Positions 1-6,355 of a DNA stretch of 40,683 nt are shown piece after piece; the first letter of the stretch is position 1, and every line of letters starts with the position of its first letter. Position numbers and translations under genes: made by a program. The DNA is from a virus. The stretch covers positions 1-40,683 of IMG/VR virus record IMGVR_UViG_3300005613_000153; one strand, 5' to 3'. Under the pieces are notes generated by a model. That model saw only the letters and a program-made list of their open reading frames with translations. It did not search any database and was not told the origin of the DNA.

Positions 1-150
1 AATACAGAGACAGGCTTTATAACAATCAGTAATAACCATTGTTCTGTTACGATTAAAGACAATAAGATTAGATCAAGTATCGGCTTTATTACTCCGGCTG
101 ATAAGAAAAAAGCATTTAAAATTTATAATTCTATAATTAAGAAATCATGA
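1..150 (+). CDS. 3' end of small hypothetical protein (left-edge partial)
   Basis: The open frame enters from the left edge and ends at TGA 148-150. Its last residues, from about SVTIKDNK to the C-terminal IIKKS, are identical to the small protein at 34051-34221, while the part before base 61 is diverged but recognisably homologous. The stop overlaps the next start as ATGA, so it is translationally coupled to the recombinase gene. The function is unknown. It is the allelic counterpart of the 34.05-kb gene and shows where the left-end variant rejoins shared sequence. Confidence 0.7.
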   Translation, partial: NTETGFITISNNHCSVTIKDNKIRSSIGFITPADKKKAFKIYNSIIKKS

Positions 151-154
151 ATAA
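61..154 (+). repeat. Short shared block, copy 1 (partner 34132-34225)
   Basis: About 94 bases read identically here and at 34132-34225. They cover the end of the small hypothetical gene, the ATGA overlap and the first codons (MNN) of the following gene. Immediately after, the two copies encode unrelated proteins. This places the left boundary of the exchanged recombination cassette at a start codon. Confidence 0.85.
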
Positions 155-1028
155 CCTACAATTAAGAAAAGCAGAACGCAGACAGGCTAAAATGCGTGTT
201 GGTATATCTGGTCCATCAGGATCTGGTAAGACATATTCTGCACTTTTATTAGCATCCGGTATGACTGATTGGTCAAAGATAGCTTTAATTGATACAGAAA
301 ACGGAAGTGGTGAACTTTATGCCGATCTAGGTGATTACAATGTAATTACATTATCTGCACCATTTTCACCATCAAGATATGTTGAAGCTATAAAGGCTTG
401 TGAAAACGCAGGAATGGAAGTAATTATTATAGACAGTGCTACTCATGAATGGGATGGTGATGGGGGGTGTCTTGATATTCATTCTAAAATGGCTGGTAAT
501 AGTTTTACTAACTGGTCAAAAATCACACCAATGCACAATAGCTTTATACAGGCTATACTACAAAGCAAATGTCATATAATCACCACTACCCGTAGAAAGC
601 AAGATTATGATATGACGCAAAATAATGGTAAGACTACTGTTACTAAAGTAGGATTAAAAGAAATACAGCGTGATGGTTTTGAATATGAATTAACCCTATC
701 ATTTGATATTGATATTGCACATTTTGCACAAGCAGGTAAAGATCGTACTGGTTTGTTTATGGACAAGCCTGCATTCAGAATAACAAAAGAAACAGGCAAG
801 GTTATACTTGATTGGGCGAGCAGTGGCAAAGAAGCTATAAAAATAGAATATGAACCTACAGAAACTAAAGACCCTGTATCTACTCCTTTATTAGATAAAT
901 TAAAGGCTAAGGCAGATCTTAAAACTATTAATAAGGTGTGTGGTCTTAATTTAAAGAAAATAGAACACATAACTCAAGCACAAGCGACACAATGTTTAAT
1001 TCTTTTAATGCAACATAAAAATGACTAA
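147..1028 (+). CDS. RecA-fold AAA ATPase, Sak4-like recombinase
   Basis: This 293-residue protein is predicted to be an ATP-dependent single-strand annealing or strand-exchange protein. A Walker A motif GPSGSGKT lies near residues 22-29, and a hydrophobic strand ending in IIIDSATHEW near residue 95 fits Walker B. This layout matches the phage AAA_24/Sak4 group of RecA-like recombinases. It overlaps the preceding stop (ATGA) and the next start by 8 bases. Next come a PD-(D/E)XK nuclease and an SSB-like gene, the usual partners of phage recombinases. At the same position on the right end an unrelated annealase-like gene (34218-34916) is found, which supports the role by context. The family call rests on motifs only. 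Confidence 0.75.
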   Translation: MNNLQLRKAERRQAKMRVGISGPSGSGKTYSALLLASGMTDWSKIALIDTENGSGELYADLGDYNVITLSAPFSPSRYVEAIKACENAGMEVIIIDSATHEWDGDGGCLDIHSKMAGNSFTNWSKITPMHNSFIQAILQSKCHIITTTRRKQDYDMTQNNGKTTVTKVGLKEIQRDGFEYELTLSFDIDIAHFAQAGKDRTGLFMDKPAFRITKETGKVILDWASSGKEAIKIEYEPTETKDPVSTPLLDKLKAKADLKTINKVCGLNLKKIEHITQAQATQCLILLMQHKND

Positions 1029-1770
1029 TATTGAAACTCACAAATTATATAAAGGTGAAGTTGAAATAGCTTTTTATCCAGATTCTCACCGCTATAAACT
1101 AGCCGGAGAAAAAACTTATTTAATCGGTGTCACAACAGCGACAGGGATGTTAGACAAAAGTAGACCGTTATTGCATTGGTCGGCAGGTCTAGCACAAGAA
1201 TATTTACTATCACAATTACAGGAAGGACATCCGATAGATGAAGCTACTATATGCTCAGCAGTAAACCAGTATAATGAAAAGCGTGATAGTGCAGCAGATA
1301 CAGGAAGCAAAATACATGAATGGATTGAGCAATACCTTGACTCTGGAAATAAAGAAATACCGGAAGATCAACAGGTTGCACAAGGTGTTATAGCATTTCT
1401 TGATTGGATTGATAAAAATGATATTAAGTTTGAACACTCTGAAAAAATAGTTTATTCAAAAAAACATCAGTACGTTGGAAGGTTTGATGCAATAGCTAAT
1501 ATCAATGGAACACGTTATTTAATTGATTTTAAGAGCAGTAAAGGCGTGTATAATGATTTCAGATACCAATTATCAGCATATCTTGAGGCGTGGAACGAGG
1601 AATATAATGATAATATTACAAAGCGAATGATTGTTAAACTGGGAAAAGACACAGCAGAATTTGAAACCATTGAATTACCGGAAGAAGATCATCAAAAAGA
1701 TTTTGAATGTTTTATTTCACTTCTAACTCTTAAAAAAAGAGATAAAGAACTTTATAAATTTAATTCTTAA
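1021..1770 (+). CDS. PD-(D/E)XK exonuclease (RecB/Cas4-like)
   Basis: A 249-residue nuclease, probably the 5'-3' exonuclease partner of the upstream Sak4-like protein in recombination or end processing. The core is visible in the second half: GRFDAIANINGTRYLIDFKS supplies the Asp, then the D-x-K pair (IDFKSS), followed by YQLSAYLEAW, the Q-x-x-x-Y helix typical of RecB/Cas4-type nucleases. An N-terminal stretch with HRYKLAG and SAGLAQEYL resembles phage exonuclease VIII-like proteins. It overlaps the ATPase gene by 8 bases and is followed after 14 bases by the SSB-like gene. On the right end its place is taken by a YqaJ-family nuclease of different sequence. Confidence 0.8.
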   Translation: MTNIETHKLYKGEVEIAFYPDSHRYKLAGEKTYLIGVTTATGMLDKSRPLLHWSAGLAQEYLLSQLQEGHPIDEATICSAVNQYNEKRDSAADTGSKIHEWIEQYLDSGNKEIPEDQQVAQGVIAFLDWIDKNDIKFEHSEKIVYSKKHQYVGRFDAIANINGTRYLIDFKSSKGVYNDFRYQLSAYLEAWNEEYNDNITKRMIVKLGKDTAEFETIELPEEDHQKDFECFISLLTLKKRDKELYKFNS

Positions 1771-1784
1771 CATAATATAATATT

Positions 1785-2162
1785 ATGACACAATTTACTT
1801 ATTCAGCAGGTAAATCACAAAATGCCGAACTAAAGGCTGGTGAATATACTGTAATGATTACTAAGGCTGATATTGCCAACATACAAGGAGTTGAAAAACT
1901 TATTGTAGATTTTACACTTGAAAATAGTGATGTAAGAACAGAGTTTATTAAACCTGAAATGTGGATTCCTATATTTAAGGATTTACTTGAAGCATCAGGG
2001 CAAGAATTTAATGAAGAAGGTGGAGAGTTTGATACTGATTATCTTATTGGTATTGAGGGTACACTTGTAATGGGAGAAAACGAAGGCAAGGGAAAACATG
2101 AGGGTAAAACTTTTATTAATGCTGATAGATTTATTAAAAAGGAAGACGAAAAAAAAAATTAG
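1785..2162 (+). CDS. SSB-like protein (DUF669-like), allele 1
   Basis: A 125-residue acidic protein beginning MTQFTYSAGKSQNAELKAGE. It has a beta-rich core (YTVMITKADIA, LIVDFTLENSD) and a C-terminal GKHEGKTFINADRF block. This resembles the single-strand-binding-like proteins that accompany phage recombinases; that assignment leans on position and general pattern. The start follows TAATATT with no Shine-Dalgarno. The gene ends in ten consecutive A residues (2149-2158) followed by an in-frame TAG. A -1 shift on that run would fuse it to the downstream SWIM zinc-finger frame. The unrelated allele at 35945-36289 ends the same way. Confidence 0.65.
   Translation: MTQFTYSAGKSQNAELKAGEYTVMITKADIANIQGVEKLIVDFTLENSDVRTEFIKPEMWIPIFKDLLEASGQEFNEEGGEFDTDYLIGIEGTLVMGENEGKGKHEGKTFINADRFIKKEDEKKN
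2149..2158 (+). other. Poly-A slippery site before stop, -1 fusion signal
   Basis: Ten A residues precede TTAG at the end of the SSB-like gene and contain the classical -1 heptamer A AAA AAA. Reading -1 from here bypasses the TAG and enters the SWIM frame, which has no start codon of its own. The right-end copy has nine A residues (36277-36285) in the same phase relation. Both ribosomal frameshifting and transcriptional slippage on the A-run would give the fusion; which one operates cannot be read from sequence. Confidence 0.55.
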
Positions 2163-2437
2163 TAATCCAATCTAAAATTGTTAAAGGCAGTACAGGTAAT
2201 GAATATAAAATCACCACTATTAATGGTATTCCAAATTGCTCATGTCCTGCCTTTAAATACAAAGGTAAGTGTAAACACTTATCCCCTCACGATTTATCTA
2301 AGCTACGGAGAGAAGCCAGTAAAGCTGGCAACGCTATTACCCCGATGCTCTCTAATAACCCTCAATATGCTAGTGTAGAAGAAAAGGTTGAAAGCGATCC
2401 TGCATTAAAGGCATTTATGGAAGTATTTAATGATTAA
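2159..2437 (+). CDS. SWIM zinc-finger domain, -1 frame extension of SSB-like gene
   Basis: About 92 codons in the -1 frame relative to the SSB-like gene. The zinc-finger core is CSCPAFKYKGKCKHL, a C-x-C...C-x-H SWIM signature, followed by an HDLSKLRREASKAG helix and an acidic tail ending VFND. The frame is open only from just after a TAA at 2135-2137. It has no ATG, GTG or TTG before the zinc finger, so independent initiation is unlikely. SWIM domains bind DNA or protein, and fusion to an SSB-like partner would make a two-domain single-strand-binding protein. The same frame, essentially identical, follows the other SSB allele at 36286. A miscalled homopolymer, making one continuous gene, is the main alternative. 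Confidence 0.7.
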   Translation, partial: LVIQSKIVKGSTGNEYKITTINGIPNCSCPAFKYKGKCKHLSPHDLSKLRREASKAGNAITPMLSNNPQYASVEEKVESDPALKAFMEVFND

Positions 2438-2440
2438 ATA
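2421..2440 (+). repeat. 20-bp direct repeat, left of small gene (partner 2591-2610)
   Basis: The 20 bases from AAGTATTTAATG to ATTAAATA occur at the end of the SWIM frame and again at the end of the following 54-codon gene, so both proteins end in VFND. The small gene is thus bracketed by a direct repeat, as if inserted by duplication of a gene-end sequence. The arrangement is repeated in the right-end copy. Confidence 0.7.
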
Positions 2441-2442
2441 AT

Positions 2443-2607
2443 ATGAAATTAGCAGAAAAATTTGATATAACTAAATCCTCTAAAATGGTACTTACAGAAA
2501 AACCACCTAAAAATGCTATTATACAAATAGGAAATGAAACCTATCGTGTTTATTATCGCAGAGGTAATATTGCTTATGTTCAACTTATAAAAGTATTTAA
2601 TGATTAA
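2443..2607 (+). CDS. Hypothetical 54-aa protein
   Basis: A small ORF starting ATG after TAAATAAT and running MKLAEKFDITKSSKMVL to VQLIKVFND. It contains IQIGNETYRVYYRRGN, which looks like a short beta-rich, basic segment. No family is recognised. It sits tightly between the SWIM frame and the VRR-NUC gene, and is bracketed by 20-bp direct repeats. An identical copy lies at 36570-36734. Confidence 0.6.
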   Translation: MKLAEKFDITKSSKMVLTEKPPKNAIIQIGNETYRVYYRRGNIAYVQLIKVFND

Positions 2608-2609
2608 AT

Positions 2610-3020
2610 ATGTCAAAACACGAAGAAACTAAAGAGCAGTCTAAGTTTGTTAATTGGTGTAAAGAGCAAGGAGTTGAAGCATATGCTACAGCTCAAGCAA
2701 CTTATACTTCTAGCTGGTCTGCTATTAATCAAAATAAAGCTCTTGGTGTTAGAAGAGGCGTATCTGATTTAATTGTTTTTATACCGGCTACAAGATCAAC
2801 TACTAATAAAACCCACTTATTTTTTATAGAAATGAAGAAAGTAAAAGGAGGATATGCATCTAAAGAGCAGATATATTTTTTATCTCTAGTGGATCAGATA
2901 CAAGGCGATATTCATGGCAAAGTATGCAGAGGTTTTGAGGAGGCTAAACAATTTATACAGCCATTATTAAAAGATAAACCTATTATCGAACCTACGGAAG
3001 AATTTATTAACAATTTATAA
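2610..3020 (+). CDS. VRR-NUC domain endonuclease
   Basis: A 136-residue stand-alone VRR-NUC protein of the PD-(D/E)XK superfamily, the type of nuclease found in many phages and in FAN1. Diagnostic blocks are RRGVSDLIVF (catalytic Asp), FIEMKKVKGGYASKEQ (E-x-K followed by the conserved S-x-x-Q) and a C-terminal helix. It is predicted to cut branched DNA, for example during recombination or packaging clean-up. The upstream gene ends three bases before, and a small gene follows after two bases, suggesting one operon. An identical copy lies at 36737-37147. Confidence 0.85.
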   Translation: MSKHEETKEQSKFVNWCKEQGVEAYATAQATYTSSWSAINQNKALGVRRGVSDLIVFIPATRSTTNKTHLFFIEMKKVKGGYASKEQIYFLSLVDQIQGDIHGKVCRGFEEAKQFIQPLLKDKPIIEPTEEFINNL

Positions 3021-3022
3021 AT

Positions 3023-3223
3023 ATGATCGACCTAAAAAAAACATTAGAAGAGGCAAAGATAAGACAAACTTTCATAGCTGATTATTTTTCTACTTTATCA
3101 GGTAGAAAAGTACATAAGCAACAGATCAATAAAATGGTCAAAACTAATAAGCTAAGTAAAGGGTGGGAACTGGCTTTCAAAGAATATTTTAATAGACTGA
3201 ATATTAAAATATATTATAAATAG
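3023..3223 (+). CDS. Small helix-turn-helix-like protein, 66 aa
   Basis: A basic 66-residue protein with a helical pattern (LEEAKIRQTFIADYF, then RKVHKQQINKMVKTNKLSKGW). The second block could form the turn and recognition helix of a small DNA-binding domain, with KGWELAFKEYF closing the fold. The assignment is by pattern only. It lies two bases after the VRR-NUC gene and just upstream of a strong promoter candidate. An identical copy lies at 37150-37350. Confidence 0.6.
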   Translation: MIDLKKTLEEAKIRQTFIADYFSTLSGRKVHKQQINKMVKTNKLSKGWELAFKEYFNRLNIKIYYK

Positions 3224-3234
3224 TAAAAAAGGTA

Positions 3235-3263
3235 TTTACTTTATACTTAAAATTTGATATAAT
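3235..3263 (+). promoter_or_regulatory. Sigma70-like promoter, probably giving a leaderless mRNA
   Basis: TTTACT (3235-3240), a 17-base spacer and a perfect TATAAT (3258-3263). The expected start point, about seven bases downstream, falls on or next to the ATG at 3269, so the message would have essentially no 5' leader. The same -35 hexamer occurs in the promoter candidate at 31263. The right-end copy is at 37362-37390. Confidence 0.6.
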
Positions 3264-3268
3264 TAATT

Positions 3269-3433
3269 ATGATAACAAAAAAACAACTTATTGATCTTCT
3301 CGAAAAAATATCTTCTAATAGAACATTGAATATAGATGAAATGGCTATGTCAATAGAGCCTTTCTATAAATTATTAGATTATTCTGATGCTGAAACACAT
3401 GTTAAAGCAATAGTTAAAAATTTATATACTTAA
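3269..3433 (+). CDS. Hypothetical 54-aa helical protein
   Basis: Starts MITKKQLIDLLEKI and ends KAIVKNLYT. It is mostly charged and helical, with no cysteines or recognisable motif. Its ATG lies six bases after a TATAAT box, so it would be the first gene of a leaderless transcript. The function is unknown; position suggests a small regulator or host-takeover protein. An identical copy lies at 37396-37560. Confidence 0.6.
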   Translation: MITKKQLIDLLEKISSNRTLNIDEMAMSIEPFYKLLDYSDAETHVKAIVKNLYT

Positions 3434-3486
3434 ACCAAGCCCTGACAACGGCTCAAAACAAAAATACAACATAACCAAAAACAAAA

Positions 3487-3705
3487 ATGCTCCAAAATTT
3501 TATATTAGCCTTAGCAATATTTTACTTAATAGGCACATCAATACTAACTGTTAAAACAATATATAAATTATTATCACTTAATAACAAAAACAATGAAAAC
3601 AAAAATAAACAAAATAATACTGATCTTTTACCTGTCGCTAGCAATATTCGTATTATCTCAATGCGAAACAAAAATGGATTTACAACCAAAAGAATTACCT
3701 CATGA
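3487..3705 (+). CDS. Small single-pass membrane protein, 72 aa
   Basis: The N-terminus (residues 2-28, LQNFILALAIFYLIGTSIL...) is one strong membrane helix, followed by an Asn/Lys-rich tail. The last 113 bases overlap the start of the lipoprotein gene at 3593 in another frame. An inner-membrane protein overlapped by a lipoprotein gene resembles the Rz/Rz1 spanin arrangement, but no spanin family is recognised and the tail lacks a clear coiled coil. An identical copy lies at 37614-37832. Confidence 0.5.
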   Translation: MLQNFILALAIFYLIGTSILTVKTIYKLLSLNNKNNENKNKQNNTDLLPVASNIRIISMRNKNGFTTKRITS

Positions 3706-4168
3706 AAATATGTTTTTATTAGAAGCCAATGCCGATTATTGCGATAATGCTCCGGAATGTTATATACTTGATGAAAATGGTAATCAATTATTCTGGACAA
3801 AGATTTTAAATACAATAAGCAAGTATAAAGATAAAGAATGGATTATTAACAAAGTCGATCTTACATATTACGCACCGGATCAGGAGCAGATCATTGATTA
3901 TTTATATCGTCTTAATCCTGATCCTGATATGTTATATACCTTTAGAGCTGAAAGTGGTAATTTCAGCCCTCAACGTGTTGGTGTAACAGATGATCGTGGT
4001 ATGTGTCAGTTATCGCCTATATATCATTCTGCATTTATTAATAGTCCTGATTTCAATGATTGGCATAAACAGGCAGAATATTGTGTAAATGTTTATAAAA
4101 AAAGACCGACTGCATTTTATGGATATTATAAACGTCATGCACAAAAAAAATTCTTTAAATTTTATTAA
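3593..4168 (+). CDS. Lytic transglycosylase (SLT-like) lipoprotein
   Basis: 191 residues. The N-terminus is a signal peptide with a lipobox: IILIFYLSLAIFVLSQC, with Cys24 as the lipidated residue, so the mature protein would be membrane-anchored in a Gram-negative envelope. The domain near residues 105-180 carries FRAESGNFSPQRVG (Glu as candidate catalytic acid) and DDRGMCQLSPIYH, the pattern of SLT/lysozyme-like muramidases. It lies in the early arm, away from the lysis genes of the late arm, so envelope remodelling, superinfection exclusion or spanin-linked lysis are all possible. It overlaps the membrane-protein gene 3487-3705. An identical copy lies at 37720-38295. Confidence 0.7.
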   Translation: MKTKINKIILIFYLSLAIFVLSQCETKMDLQPKELPHENMFLLEANADYCDNAPECYILDENGNQLFWTKILNTISKYKDKEWIINKVDLTYYAPDQEQIIDYLYRLNPDPDMLYTFRAESGNFSPQRVGVTDDRGMCQLSPIYHSAFINSPDFNDWHKQAEYCVNVYKKRPTAFYGYYKRHAQKKFFKFY

Positions 4169-4169
4169 T

Positions 4170-4394
4170 ATGAACAGTTTAAAATATTTATTACCATCTT
4201 ATATCAGACAAGGAAAAGAATTATCACCTCCATCATATTCATTAGTATATGCAGGTAAATTCTGTAAATGTAATTCACCTCTTTATAAACGTGCTGATGG
4301 TAAAATAATATGTAAACGATGTAGTGATCCACAACCAATTAACAAAATGCTTAATGAGAAACCCCTTACCGAAACTAATAGACCACAGGCTTAA
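4170..4394 (+). CDS. Zinc-ribbon protein, 74 aa
   Basis: Start chosen at the ATG after TTATTAAT (4170). The protein has FCKCNSPLYKRADGKIICKRC, a C-x-C...C-x-x-C zinc ribbon, and a proline-rich C-terminus. It probably binds zinc and perhaps nucleic acid; no named family. It starts one base after the lipoprotein stop and overlaps the next gene. An identical copy lies at 38297-38521. Confidence 0.6.
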   Translation: MNSLKYLLPSYIRQGKELSPPSYSLVYAGKFCKCNSPLYKRADGKIICKRCSDPQPINKMLNEKPLTETNRPQA

Positions 4395-4539
4395 AGAAAT
4401 CAAAGAAACTCTCCCTGTTGATACTTTTATAGAATTAAATAAACTATCCCTCATTATGAGGATAGAAGATGACCCTGAGCATATTACTGATTTGTGCAGG
4501 AAATACAGAGAGATACTTAATAATCATTTTAACCAATAA
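4354..4539 (+). CDS. Hypothetical 61-aa helical protein
   Basis: Start taken at ATG 4354 (MRNPLPKLIDHRLKEIK). An upstream in-frame ATG at 4324 would extend it further into the zinc-ribbon gene. It contains charged helices with EDDPEHITDLCRKYREIL. No family is recognised. It is followed by five bases and the PcfJ-like gene, whose start has a weak AAGAAG Shine-Dalgarno-like string. An identical copy lies at 38481-38666. Confidence 0.55.
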   Translation: MRNPLPKLIDHRLKEIKETLPVDTFIELNKLSLIMRIEDDPEHITDLCRKYREILNNHFNQ

Positions 4540-4544
4540 GAAGA

Positions 4545-5633
4545 ATGAAATATCTACAATATATCAAAGAGTTTCAAGAAGATAATAAAGCAGGAAAATA
4601 CTTTGTTGAAAATCAGCTAAAGAAACACCTTGAAACTAATCCTGAAAATCAAACAGAGATTGAACATATACTTGATTATCTATATTCAACCAGGAAGAAG
4701 TTTAAGGTAGGATATAAAACAATTAAAGAAAAAGCTGATAAGTGGTCTAAAAAATTACAAGAGACTTCAAGTAAGGATAATGAAGTTGAGGGTACAGATT
4801 ATGAAGTTGTAAAGAAATGGAAAGATTTTAGGTTTGTAAAACTTATAAGTAAACAGGCTTATGAATTAGAGGGTAAAAGAATGAGCCATTGTGTTAGTAG
4901 TTATTATGGCAAAGATGATGAGATATATTCCTTAAGGGATAAGAATAATAAACCTCATTGTACCATTTCAAAGCAAAGTGAACAGATTAAGGGTAAAGGT
5001 AATGGTGCTATCCACCCTACTTATATTAAGTATGTAGTTGAATTTTTAGAACATCTAAAGGTTGATGTTAGAGATAGTGAAATGAAAAACTTAGGATATA
5101 TTAATATAGAAACATTGTTGCCCGATATTAAGAATAAGAAAGACTTATTTAGAGGTAAATATTGGAATAAGGAACATGTTAAACTAATTGGAAAAAGCGG
5201 AAAGGAATATTTATCATTAGACCTATTAGATTATATTGATTTAATTAGCGAAACTAATACAGGACTTAAAATTAATTTTGAATTACCACATTTTATTAAA
5301 TGCTCTATTGATTTTTTACTTAGCAACTCAAAAAAATTATTATCAAAGAATGCAAGTAGTGGGGATTACTCAACGAATGCAAGTAGCGGGAATTACTCAA
5401 CGAATGCAAGTAGTGGGTATTCATCAAAGAATGAAATGACAGGTAAAAATTCTATTTCAGTAGATGCAGGACATAATGGTAAAGCAAAAGGGAAAATAGG
5501 TTGTTGGTTTTGTCTAAGTGAATGGAAAAATGGTAAACCATATCATGTAGAAGCTTTCTATATTGATGGTAAAAAAATAAAGGAGGACACATGGTATATG
5601 CTTAAAAATAAGAAATTAACCCCTAACCAATAA
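4545..5633 (+). CDS. PcfJ-like protein with Asn-Ala-Ser-Ser-Gly repeats
   Basis: 362 residues. The middle part carries the signature of PcfJ-like proteins of plasmids and phages: GKRMSHCVSSYYGKDDEIYS followed by an SLR and a PHCTIS strand. The biochemical role of the family is not established. The C-terminal third holds a 9-residue, 27-base repeat (NASSGDYST, NASSGNYST, NASSGYSSK; about 5349-5430) leading into a Gly/Asn-rich stretch and GCWFCLSEW. The repeats may form a short beta-helix, a feature shared with the repeat protein at 5872. An identical copy lies at 38672-39760. Confidence 0.65.
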   Translation: MKYLQYIKEFQEDNKAGKYFVENQLKKHLETNPENQTEIEHILDYLYSTRKKFKVGYKTIKEKADKWSKKLQETSSKDNEVEGTDYEVVKKWKDFRFVKLISKQAYELEGKRMSHCVSSYYGKDDEIYSLRDKNNKPHCTISKQSEQIKGKGNGAIHPTYIKYVVEFLEHLKVDVRDSEMKNLGYINIETLLPDIKNKKDLFRGKYWNKEHVKLIGKSGKEYLSLDLLDYIDLISETNTGLKINFELPHFIKCSIDFLLSNSKKLLSKNASSGDYSTNASSGNYSTNASSGYSSKNEMTGKNSISVDAGHNGKAKGKIGCWFCLSEWKNGKPYHVEAFYIDGKKIKEDTWYMLKNKKLTPNQ

Positions 5634-5638
5634 GAAAG

Positions 5639-5848
5639 ATGAAGGAGCTTACCAAAGAACAAGCCCTAAATGAAGCACAATACTGTAATGACTTACCAAT
5701 AGCCCGTCAATGTTGTATCTGCAAAGAAGCTATGGATAAACCTTCTTCAGTCATAATGGATATAAGGAATAAGATAGAGCATGTAGTGAGTCATGGATAT
5801 CACGAAGATTGTTACGAGAAATGGGAAAAAGGAGAAATAATAACTTAA
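5639..5848 (+). CDS. Small zinc-binding protein, alternative C-terminus 1
   Basis: 69 residues beginning MKELTKEQALNEAQYC. QCCICKEAMD supplies the first metal pair and HGYHEDCYEKW the second, a treble-clef or RING-like pattern. Shared sequence with the right-end copy stops inside this gene: after VSH this copy ends GYHEDCYEKWEKGEIIT, whereas the 39766 copy ends TFCPSCDEEYYKKNNL. Both tails keep Cys/His ligands, so the recombination junction preserved a zinc site. It has a weak AAGAAAG before the start. Confidence 0.65.
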   Translation: MKELTKEQALNEAQYCNDLPIARQCCICKEAMDKPSSVIMDIRNKIEHVVSHGYHEDCYEKWEKGEIIT

Positions 5849-5871
5849 TTTATAACTTAATTTTAATAACT

Positions 5872-6345
5872 ATGCCAAAAATAACTTTAGAAAACGGACA
5901 AGAGGTAGAAATATCTAAAAAGTCCTATGATGAACTTTCAAAAGCAGTTCAGATTAAACCTACACCTAGTAGTGGAATAGGAATAGATTATAAATTACTA
6001 TGTGATTGTAAGTTTGATAAGCCTATTCTTGTAAACGATAAACCTACTTATAAAGTATTTATTAACCAATCATTTGCTGATAATAGTGTATTTGGAAATT
6101 TTTGTGTATTTATAAAGTGTAAGTTTGGTTCATACTGTGAGTTTGGTTCATACTGTGAGTTTGGTTCATACTGTGAGTTTGGTTCAGGCTGTAACTTTGG
6201 TTCATACTGTAAGTTTGGTTCAGGCTGTAACTTTGGTTCATACTGTGAGTTTGGTTCATACTGTGAGTTTGGTTCAGACTGTAAGTTTGGTTCATACTGT
6301 ATAAAAAATACCCCTTACTGGATTGCGGATAAGAAATATGAATAA
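5872..6345 (+). CDS. Cysteine-ladder hexapeptide-repeat protein
   Basis: 157 residues, start chosen at the ATG after TTTTAATAACT. After an N-terminal region (MPKITLENGQEVEI), ten tandem six-residue units of the form (E/K/N)FGS(Y/G/D)C fill residues about 84-143, preceded by degenerate units (VFGNFC, VFIKC). Phe recurs at one position and Cys at another every six residues, which suits a left-handed beta-helix-type coil with a ladder of stacked Cys. Disulfide or metal binding along the ladder is inference. It occurs only in the left-end variant, between the zinc protein and the Dam methyltransferase. Confidence 0.6.
   Translation: MPKITLENGQEVEISKKSYDELSKAVQIKPTPSSGIGIDYKLLCDCKFDKPILVNDKPTYKVFINQSFADNSVFGNFCVFIKCKFGSYCEFGSYCEFGSYCEFGSGCNFGSYCKFGSGCNFGSYCEFGSYCEFGSDCKFGSYCIKNTPYWIADKKYE
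6121..6300 (+). repeat. Ten tandem 18-bp repeats
   Basis: Ten in-frame 18-base units based on GAGTTTGGTTCATACTGT encode the hexapeptide array. Units differ by only a few bases (AAG, GAG or AAC first codon; TAC, GGC or GAC fifth codon), indicating recent expansion and likely length variation between strains. Confidence 0.9.
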
Positions 6346-6355
6346 TTTTAATACT

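Larger units (their letters stand above)
2220..5778 (+). repeat. Long direct repeat, copy 1 (partner 36347-39905)
   Basis: This segment of about 3559 bases recurs at a constant offset of 34127. Every protein encoded within it is identical in both copies. Identity begins after a small cluster of mismatches at 2212-2219 and ends at 5778, with a few further matches to about 5793. The flanks on both sides encode different but functionally parallel genes. It may be a contig running past its own start on a circular genome with strain variation, or a real duplication. Confidence 0.9.

Noticed and set aside
2178-2378. 66-codon plus-strand frame overlapping the SWIM region
   Set aside because: It is a shadow of the SWIM zinc-finger frame, which has a clear C-x-C...C-x-H motif and better coding character.
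6110-6295. Antisense frame of Met-Asn-Gln-Thr repeats
   Set aside because: It is the complement of the 18-bp coding repeats, and only the plus frame has flanking non-repeat coding sequence.
6121-6300. CRISPR array
   Set aside because: Repeats are contiguous 18-base coding units with no spacers and no cas genes. The 69-bp repeats at 26416-26600 were rejected for the same reason.
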